Shown here in pieces: positions 1-4,520 of a stretch of DNA of 6,655 nucleotides; within the stretch, counting starts at the first letter, position 1, and every line of letters starts with the position of its first letter. The notes below the pieces were generated by a model that was not told the DNA's origin, searched no databases, and was given only the letters and a program-made list of their open reading frames with translations. Both the position numbers and the translations under genes were made by a program. Source of the stretch: Roseburia sp. (GTDB lineage Bacteria; Bacillota; Clostridia; Lachnospirales; Lachnospiraceae); NCBI GenBank assembly GCA_017621905.1, contig JAGASC010000351.1:1-6655 (forward strand), written 5' to 3'.

Positions 1-713
1 CTTTAGAAGAGGGAGATTTCATTACAGTAATCGGTGGAAACGGCGCCGGTAAATCTACGATGTTGAACGCTGTCGCAGGCGTGTGGCCAATTGATTCCGG
101 TAAAATCTTAATCGGCGGCGACGATGTAACACGACTTTCCGAACATAAACGGGCAAAATATTTAGGACGTGTATTCCAGGATCCTATGACCGGCACAGCG
201 ACTACCATGTCCATCGAAGAAAATATGGCGATTGCAGCAAGGCGTGGCGAACGTCGCGGGCTTACCTGGGGAATCACCAAAAAGGAACGTGATGTTTACC
301 GTGAAAAGCTGTCCACTCTTGGTCTTGGCCTTGAGGACCGCCTTACCAACAAGGTAGGACTGCTTTCCGGCGGACAGCGTCAGGCTATTACGCTTTTGAT
401 GGCGGCCTTAAAGGAACCAAAACTGTTGCTTTTAGATGAGCATACAGCTGCGCTGGATCCCAAAACGGCGGCAAAGGTGCTTGAGATTTCGGATAAAATT
501 ATTGAAGAACATCATCTGACTGCGATGATGGTTACACACAATATGAAGGATGCCATCGCTCATGGAAATCGACTGATTATGATGCACGAAGGAAAAATTA
601 TTCTGGATATTGCCGGAGAAGAAAAGAAGCGGTTAACGGTAGAGGATCTGCTTCATCAATTTGAAAAGGTTAGAGGGGAGGAATTCGCTAGTGATAAGGC
701 GTTGCTTTCATAG
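1..713 (+). CDS. ABC transporter ATP-binding protein (TrpXYZ/COG1101-like), 5'-truncated by window edge
   Basis: This is the ATPase subunit of an ABC importer, a cytoplasmic protein that docks on membrane permeases and hydrolyses ATP. The frame is open from base 3, so the true start is off the left edge; 236 residues are visible and roughly 25-30 are probably missing. Counting visible residues, Walker A GGNGAGKST is at 11-19, the Q-loop (VFQDP) at 57-61, signature LSGGQ at 121-125, Walker B LLLLDEH at 141-147 with Asp145 and Glu146, and the H-switch His179. The residue after the catalytic Glu is His (DEHTAALDP) instead of the common Pro, which, with the overall sequence, resembles the uncharacterised-transport ATPase family that partners a COG2984-type binding protein. 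In streptococci such systems are proposed tryptophan/aromatic importers (TrpXYZ). That substrate is inference; the binding protein and permease would lie to the left. All nucleotide-binding motifs look intact. The last six codons overlap the terminator hairpin. Confidence 0.9.
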   Translation, partial: LEEGDFITVIGGNGAGKSTMLNAVAGVWPIDSGKILIGGDDVTRLSEHKRAKYLGRVFQDPMTGTATTMSIEENMAIAARRGERRGLTWGITKKERDVYREKLSTLGLGLEDRLTNKVGLLSGGQRQAITLLMAALKEPKLLLLDEHTAALDPKTAAKVLEISDKIIEEHHLTAMMVTHNMKDAIAHGNRLIMMHEGKIILDIAGEEKKRLTVEDLLHQFEKVRGEEFASDKALLS

Positions 714-728
714 CAACGCCTTTTATTT
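696..728 (+). terminator. Intrinsic terminator of the ABC ATPase gene, overlapping its 3' coding end
   Basis: A perfect 11-bp inverted repeat, AAGGCGTTGCT (696-706) and AGCAACGCCTT (712-722), encloses a 5-base loop and is followed by TTATTTTT. The ABC gene stop TAG (711-713) begins at the last loop base and runs into the right arm, so the left arm codes for the last residues of the protein. On the opposite strand the hairpin starts 6 bases after the recD2 stop. There it lacks a good U-run, so it would be only a weak terminator for recD2. Confidence 0.9.
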
Positions 729-2930
729 TTACTCCTTCAAACGCGCACACAGACCGCTGTATCGCTTTTGTTGAGAAGTATTTTGTACCATTTCATAAAA
801 TGTCGTATCATTTCCCACCAAAGTTACACATTTTCTGGCACGGGTAACGGCTGTGTAGAGCAGATTGCGGTTCATTAGCATGGACGGGCCGCTGAGGAGA
901 GGGATTACTACTGCGGGATACTCGCTTCCCTGGGATTTGTGGATGGTGATGGCGTAGGCCAGCTCCAGTTCATCCAAAAGTTTGTATGGATATTCTACCA
1001 TCCTGCCCTCATCGAATTCGATTGTCATCATCTCGGCAAAATCGTTGATTTCCCGGATGATGCCCATGTCGCCGTTGAAGATACCGGTTCCTTTCTCCAC
1101 AGAGAGTCCAAATTTTGTGCGGATTTCCCACTCCAGCTGGTAGTTGTTTTTTATTTGCATGATCTTATCGCCCTCGCGGAAAATGATATCTCCGTGTTCC
1201 TTCTCCACCTTATGTTTTGCAGGAGGATTCATATATTGCTGCAGGATTCCGTTCAGGCGCTCCACACCGAGAAGTCCTTTTCGCATGGGAGTAAGGACCT
1301 GGATGTCATATGGCGTGGCATCTACGAACTTGGGCAGCTTTTGCTTGATGAGCTGCAGGGTTACGTTAATAATTACATCTGCATCGTAACGCTTGAGGAA
1401 GAAAAAGTCCATACTCTTATTGTCCAGCGTCACTTCCTCGCCATGGTTGATTTTGTGGGCATTGACGATGATGTCACTGGTGGCAGCCTGACGAAAGATT
1501 TTCGTCAGCATAACCACGTTACAGGCATGGGATTCGATCATATCGCGCAGCACGCTTCCCGGTCCTACGCTGGGGAGCTGATTCACATCGCCTACCAGGA
1601 TCAGTCTGGTACCTACCGGCACCGCTTTTAAAAGGGCATTCATTAATGTTATATCTACCATTGACATCTCGTCGATGATAATTACATCTGTTTCCAACGG
1701 ATTGTGTTCGTTTCGCTCAAATCCGGCGCTGCCTTCCATTCCGCCATTTAACTCCAACATACGATGGATGGTTCTTGCCTCAAAACCTGTGGTCTCGCTC
1801 ATGCGCTTTGCGGCTCTGCCCGTGGGGGCTGCCAGGAAAATATCCATTCCCTCCAGTTCGAAGTACTTGATGATGGTATTGATGGTGGTGGTCTTTCCTG
1901 TTCCGGGGCCACCGGTGATAATCAGAAGGCCGTTTCTTACCGCTTCTTTTACCGCAGTCACCTGATGCTCGTCCAGTTCCATACCGGTCTGCTTTTCAAT
2001 ACTGCGAATCCGCTGTTCTATTTCAATATCCGGCACGTCATAATTCACATTCAGCTGCTTTAGCATAGTCGCCGTGTTTGCTTCCATATAATAAAATGAG
2101 GCTGCATAAATCTGGGTTTGCTCCACTTCGACCTGCTTTAATATGATTTTTCTCTCTATCGCAAGATCCATGTACTGCTTTTCAATCTGGGCCGGCTCCA
2201 CTTCCAAAAGCTGCGACGTGCGCCTTGTCAGCTCCTGTTCCGGAAGATAAGTATGTCCCTCCCCGGTAGCCTGAAGGAGCACATAGAGGATTCCGCTCCG
2301 AATACGAAAATCAGAATCCATGCGGATTCCCACCCGCGCTGCGATCTCATCCGCGGTGCGGAATCCGACACCCTCGATGTCGTCGGCCAATCGATATGGA
2401 TTTTCGCGGAGAATGCCGTATACTTCCTGCCCATATGCCTGATAGACCTTTACCGCAAGATTCATGGTAATTCCATACTGCTGTAAAAATATCATAGCCT
2501 GGCGCAGGTCACGTTTCTCATTCACCTGGCTGGCAATCTCCATAGCTTTTCGTTCGCTGATTCCTTTGATTTCCGCCAGACGCTCCGGTTCTTCCTCAAT
2601 GATGCGAAAGGTATCCTCTTTAAAGCGCCGCACAATACGAGCTGCCAGTGCCAGACCGATTCCTTTAATTGCACCGGAACCGAGATACCGTTCGATTGCC
2701 TCTTCATCCTCCGGAGCTTTTTCCTCAAAGCTTGTTACCTTAAACTGCTTTCCGTAGGTGGGGTGTTCCGTGTATTCACCGGCAGCTTCAATATTTTCTC
2801 CTTCTGCAATGGCAGAAAAAATACCCACGCAGGTGATTTCTTCCTCACCGCTGACCAGGTTGAGTACGGTGTAGCCATTGTCGGCATTTCGATATATGAT
2901 ATGTTCTACGTATCCTGCTAACTTTTCCAA
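729..2930 (-). CDS. recD2: RecD2-type (YrrC) ATP-dependent 5'-3' DNA helicase
   Basis: This is an SF1B helicase of the RecD/TraA family, the kind that acts without RecBC and is linked to recombination, replication-fork maintenance and repair. Residues are counted from the TTG start (733 aa; family about 720-820). An N-terminal OB-like domain occupies about 1-75. Helix-hairpin-helix repeats follow: GAIKGIG near 87, AEIKGIS near 119, DIEGVGF near 185. The helicase core has Walker A GGPGTGKTT (340-348), motif Ia APTGRAAKRM (368-377), motif II DEMSM (420-424), motif III GDVNQLPSVGPG (447-458), a FRQ motif (479-481), motif V around IHKSQGSEYPAV (663-674) and motif VI YTAVTRAR (692-699). All look intact. 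I chose TTG at 2930 because AAGGGGAGG ends 5 bases before it; an in-frame GTG at 2966 would add 12 residues (745 aa) but lies against a candidate -10 box. The gene appears to be transcribed alone, and it converges with the ABC gene at the left. Confidence 0.95.
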   Translation of the reverse strand: MEKLAGYVEHIIYRNADNGYTVLNLVSGEEEITCVGIFSAIAEGENIEAAGEYTEHPTYGKQFKVTSFEEKAPEDEEAIERYLGSGAIKGIGLALAARIVRRFKEDTFRIIEEEPERLAEIKGISERKAMEIASQVNEKRDLRQAMIFLQQYGITMNLAVKVYQAYGQEVYGILRENPYRLADDIEGVGFRTADEIAARVGIRMDSDFRIRSGILYVLLQATGEGHTYLPEQELTRRTSQLLEVEPAQIEKQYMDLAIERKIILKQVEVEQTQIYAASFYYMEANTATMLKQLNVNYDVPDIEIEQRIRSIEKQTGMELDEHQVTAVKEAVRNGLLIITGGPGTGKTTTINTIIKYFELEGMDIFLAAPTGRAAKRMSETTGFEARTIHRMLELNGGMEGSAGFERNEHNPLETDVIIIDEMSMVDITLMNALLKAVPVGTRLILVGDVNQLPSVGPGSVLRDMIESHACNVVMLTKIFRQAATSDIIVNAHKINHGEEVTLDNKSMDFFFLKRYDADVIINVTLQLIKQKLPKFVDATPYDIQVLTPMRKGLLGVERLNGILQQYMNPPAKHKVEKEHGDIIFREGDKIMQIKNNYQLEWEIRTKFGLSVEKGTGIFNGDMGIIREINDFAEMMTIEFDEGRMVEYPYKLLDELELAYAITIHKSQGSEYPAVVIPLLSGPSMLMNRNLLYTAVTRARKCVTLVGNDTTFYEMVQNTSQQKRYSGLCARLKE

Positions 2931-2935
2931 TTTTA

Positions 2936-2944
2936 CCTCCCCTT
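2936..2944 (-). promoter_or_regulatory. Shine-Dalgarno site that decides the recD2 start
   Basis: AAGGGGAGG on the minus strand lies 5 bases upstream of the TTG codon at 2930-2928. No comparable site precedes the in-frame GTG at 2966. This favours a TTG start and a protein beginning (M)EKLAGYVEHI. Confidence 0.75.
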
Positions 2945-2956
2945 CTGCCACATCAG

Positions 2957-2985
2957 ATTCTATCACGAAAATCGTGCAGCATCAA
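2957..2985 (-). promoter_or_regulatory. Candidate recD2 promoter (TTGATG, 17 bp, TAGAAT)
   Basis: On the minus strand the -35 box TTGATG (2985-2980) and the -10 box TAGAAT (2962-2957) are separated by exactly 17 bp, giving a predicted start near 2950 and a leader of about 20 bases that carries the ribosome site. The upstream GTG (2966-2964) would then lie before the transcript start. A weaker alternative, TTAACA (3058-3053), 17 bp, GATAGT (3035-3030), lies further upstream. The consensus match is moderate and was scored by eye. Confidence 0.45.
2964..2976. repeat. Short palindrome in the spacer of the candidate recD2 promoter
   Basis: CACGA-AAA-TCGTG is a perfect 5-bp interrupted palindrome lying entirely between the candidate -35 and -10 boxes (spacer 2963-2979). 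That is a typical place for a repressor operator. I do not recognise it as a LexA, CcpA or other known site, and a palindrome this short can arise by chance. Confidence 0.35.
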
Positions 2986-3070
2986 CAACCATCCAGCATA
3001 TTGAGATTCTCTTCCGCAAAAGCGGGAACACTATCTCGCATATCTGTACTCTTGTTAATACTGCACGATT
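2970..3070. repeat. 10-bp inverted repeat bracketing the recD2 upstream region
   Basis: AATCGTGCAG (2970-2979) and CTGCACGATT (3061-3070) are perfect reverse complements 81 bp apart. The left copy overlaps the promoter-spacer palindrome. I see no target-site duplication next to the arms and no coding sequence between them. It could be a DNA-looping pair of protein sites, the remnant of a very small mobile repeat, or chance. Confidence 0.5.
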
Positions 3071-3096
3071 CATTTCACATCCTGTTCCTGCCAGTT

Positions 3097-3127
3097 ATTT
3101 TCTCTTATACTCTCTACAAGAGAAAAT
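3097..3127. repeat. AT-rich 10-bp inverted repeat
   Basis: ATTTTCTCTT (3097-3106) and AAGAGAAAAT (3118-3127) are perfect reverse complements around an 11-base centre. No T-run follows on either strand, so a terminator is unlikely. It lies just beyond the mreB terminator, in the region upstream of recD2, and could be an operator or a back-up hairpin of read-through RNA. Confidence 0.5.
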
Positions 3128-3130
3128 GCT

Positions 3131-3168
3131 TAAAAAACGTAACAGTTCAGATACCTTCACTGTTACGT
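3131..3168 (-). terminator. Intrinsic terminator of mreB
   Basis: In mreB RNA the arms ACGTAACAGT (3168-3159) and ACTGTTACGT (3146-3137) pair perfectly over 10 bp around a 12-base loop and are followed directly by a U-run (3136-3132). It lies about 60 bases after the mreB stop and separates mreB transcription from recD2. Confidence 0.85.
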
Positions 3169-3209
3169 GCATCCAGCCATGAAAATCGCTTCGCGATGGG
3201 GCCGGATGC
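3169..3209 (-). other. Structured hairpin between the mreB stop and its terminator
   Basis: In minus-strand RNA, GCAUCCGGCC (3209-3200) pairs with GGCUGGAUGC (3178-3169) over 10 bp including one G-U pair; on the plus strand the same position is an A-C mismatch, so the fold favours the transcribed strand. A nested 5-bp stem AUCGC/GCGAU (3197-3193 with 3189-3185) closes on a 3-base loop. The hairpin abuts the terminator hairpin with no spacer, giving a 79-bp composite (3131-3209). This could stabilise the 3' end or be a copy of a dispersed intergenic repeat. Confidence 0.6.
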
Positions 3210-3226
3210 TTGCATGTTTCCGTAAT

Positions 3227-4222
3227 TTAGTCGTCGTCACGTTTTCCTGCCAGAAATTCAACAAACTTTCCGGTACCGATAGCCACACAGGTCATGGGCT
3301 CATCTGCTGTCATAGTGTTAATACCTGTTCTGTCCTCGATCAGCTCCTCTAAACCGCGAAGCAGTGCTCCACCACCGGTCAGAACAATACCGCGGTCTGC
3401 CACATCGGCAGCCAGCTCCGGCGGTGTCTTCTCCAATACAGAATGTACAGCTTCCACAATCTGCAGAGTCGGCTCGCGGAGTGCCTCTTCCGTCTCCTCG
3501 GAAGAAACGGTTACCGTCTTCGGAAGTCCGGTTACCAGATTACGTCCTCTTACATCCATGGTCTCATTCTGTGCCAGTGGGAAACAAGTTCCTATCTTTA
3601 TCTTGATATCCTCTGCGGTTCTCTCACCAATCAGAAGATTGTGTTTCTTTCTCATATACCGAACAATGGCTTCATCGAAATCATCACCTGCAATTTTGAT
3701 AGAAGTGCTGACTACGGATCCCCCCAGAGAAATCACTGCGATATCGGATGTACCACCACCGATATCCACGATCATGTTTCCACATGGTCTGGAAATGTCA
3801 ATTCCTGCACCGATGGCTGCTGCGATTGGCTCCTCGATAATGGCAACCTCTCTGGCACCTGCCTGATAAGTCGCATCCTCTACTGCCTTTTTCTCTACCT
3901 CAGTTACACCACTGGGTACGCAGACGCTGATACGCGGTTTGCGAAATGTTTTTTTGCCTAATGCTTTCTGGATAAAATATTTGATCATTTTTTCCGTTAC
4001 GGTGTAATCGGAAATGACACCCTGGCGAAGTGGTCTGACTGCCACGATATTGCCCGGTGTTCTTCCAAGCATCAATCTTGCTTCCTCGCCGATAGCTTTT
4101 ATCTTATTTGTGTCGCGGTCGAAGGCCACTACAGACGGCTCCTTTAATACAACACCTTTTCCCTTAATGTAAACCAGTATGCTGGCGGTACCCAGATCGA
4201 TACCAATATCTGTATTCATCAT
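3227..4222 (-). CDS. mreB: Rod shape-determining protein, MreB/Mbl family actin homologue
   Basis: This is a cytoplasmic actin-like ATPase whose membrane-bound filaments guide the side-wall synthesis machinery (MreCD, RodA, PBP2). It has 331 residues, normal for the family. The phosphate-1 loop is IGIDLGTAS (6-14), the connect-1 region includes VPSGVTEVE (102-110) and EEPIAAAIG (130-138), phosphate-2 is VDIGGGTSD (152-160), and the adenosine motif is LTGGGALLRG (281-290). No signal peptide or membrane segment is present. The frame is open up to an ATG at 4315, but I place the start at 4222 because GAAAGGGG lies 10 bases upstream and family homology begins at MNTDIGIDLG; a second ATG follows directly at 4219. 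It stands alone between uvrA and recD2, with its own promoter and terminator and no mreC/mreD beside it, so I cannot tell MreB from its paralogues Mbl or MreBH. Confidence 0.95.
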   Translation of the reverse strand: MMNTDIGIDLGTASILVYIKGKGVVLKEPSVVAFDRDTNKIKAIGEEARLMLGRTPGNIVAVRPLRQGVISDYTVTEKMIKYFIQKALGKKTFRKPRISVCVPSGVTEVEKKAVEDATYQAGAREVAIIEEPIAAAIGAGIDISRPCGNMIVDIGGGTSDIAVISLGGSVVSTSIKIAGDDFDEAIVRYMRKKHNLLIGERTAEDIKIKIGTCFPLAQNETMDVRGRNLVTGLPKTVTVSSEETEEALREPTLQIVEAVHSVLEKTPPELAADVADRGIVLTGGGALLRGLEELIEDRTGINTMTADEPMTCVAIGTGKFVEFLAGKRDDD

Positions 4223-4232
4223 TTTAAATATG

Positions 4233-4240
4233 CCCCTTTC
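4233..4240 (-). promoter_or_regulatory. Shine-Dalgarno site setting the mreB start
   Basis: GAAAGGGG on the minus strand ends 10 bases before the ATG at 4222. No comparable site lies before the far-upstream ATG at 4315, whose extra 31 residues do not resemble MreB. Confidence 0.7.
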
Positions 4241-4343
4241 ATTTTTACTATGGCTAATTATTTCTATGAGATATTTCTGGAAAGAATTTCCAAACCAAAT
4301 GGGCAGAAAATTCATTTAAACATATTTTAACATACACAGTCTC

Positions 4344-4371
4344 ATTATATACAAAAATTGGGAATTTTCAA
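4344..4371 (-). promoter_or_regulatory. mreB promoter (TTGAAA, 16 bp, TATAAT)
   Basis: On the minus strand the -35 box TTGAAA (4371-4366, five of six consensus bases) and a perfect -10 box TATAAT (4349-4344) are 16 bp apart, as expected for a vegetative sigma-A promoter. The predicted start near 4337 leaves a leader of about 115 bases. The leader holds an interrupted palindrome, TGGAAA-GAA-TTTCCA (4278-4292), of unknown meaning. A second perfect TATAAT (4444-4439) lies upstream but has no good -35 box. Confidence 0.75.
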
Positions 4372-4439
4372 AGCATTTTTTAGGACAAAGCCGTATTTTT
4401 AAGAAAAAGTAAGATTTTCTTCATTTTTTTAGCAAAAAA
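4353..4439. other. Helically phased A/T tracts across and upstream of the mreB promoter
   Basis: Runs of 3-7 A or T are centred near 4355, 4366.5, 4378.5, 4387, 4398, 4406, 4416.5, 4427 and 4436.5, a mean step of about 10.2 bp, close to one helical turn. Such phasing is expected to bend DNA, and the part beyond the -35 box could act as an UP element. Centres were counted by eye; the bending is inferred. Confidence 0.5.
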
Positions 4440-4460
4440 TTATACTTTCTTCATAACTCA

Positions 4461-4495
4461 TGCTTCCCGATCTGCCCTCCGCGTTTCGGGAAGCA
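4461..4495 (-). terminator. GC-rich hairpin after uvrA, probable terminator
   Basis: TGCTTCCCGA and TCGGGAAGCA form a perfect 10-bp stem (4461-4470 with 4486-4495) around a 15-base loop, 25 bases after the uvrA stop. In uvrA RNA it is not followed by a proper U-run (UGAGUUAUG), so it may be a weak terminator or a 3'-end stabiliser. On the plus strand CTCCCCTTTTT follows, but no plus-strand gene precedes it. Confidence 0.55.
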
Positions 4496-4520
4496 CTCCC
4501 CTTTTTATTCCATCTTTTTA

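Larger units (their letters stand above)
2967..3226. other. mreB-recD2 intergenic region, 260 bp, no gene
   Basis: No open frame here has a credible ribosome site and protein character. From the mreB side it holds the two-hairpin structure (3131-3209), an AT-rich inverted repeat (3097-3127), a weak alternative promoter (3030-3058), a small CCGC/GCGG hairpin near 3014-3025, and the candidate recD2 promoter, whose -10 box (2957-2962) lies just beyond the left end. Confidence 0.8.
4223..4520. other. uvrA-mreB intergenic region, 298 bp, no gene
   Basis: No credible coding frame is present. In the direction of transcription it contains the uvrA 3' hairpin, an isolated TATAAT (4444-4439), the AT-rich phased tracts, the mreB promoter and the mreB leader. 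A direct repeat TTTTCTTCAT/CTTTCTTCAT (near 4415-4424 and 4445-4454) lies in the AT-rich part. The composition is much richer in A/T than the flanking genes. Confidence 0.8.

Noticed and set aside
689..697. Three consecutive stop codons (TAG TGA TAA) near the end of the ABC gene, suggesting a frameshifted extension
   Set aside because: They are in another reading frame. The in-frame ending SDKALLS resembles what I recall of the family's C-termini, so no frameshift is needed.
939..1631. Plus-strand open frame of 230 codons inside recD2
   Set aside because: It is antisense to conserved RecD2 helicase motifs, lacks a convincing ribosome site and has no recognisable domain. It is a shadow of the real gene.
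2878..3225. Plus-strand open frame of 115 codons spanning the recD2-mreB gap
   Set aside because: It begins inside antisense recD2, crosses the promoter and the mreB hairpins, and has no ribosome site or recognisable protein character.
2930..3226. LexA/SOS box upstream of recD2
   Set aside because: I looked for a Gram-positive CGAAC-N4-GTTCG-type site in the gap and found no convincing match.
3294..3866. Plus-strand open frame of 190 codons inside mreB
   Set aside because: It runs antisense through the MreB nucleotide-binding motifs and has a Ser/Pro/Ile-biased composition typical of reverse-frame shadows.
4223..4315. 31-residue N-terminal extension of MreB from the ATG at 4315
   Set aside because: It lacks a ribosome site and homology to MreB, and a strong site precedes the ATG at 4222.
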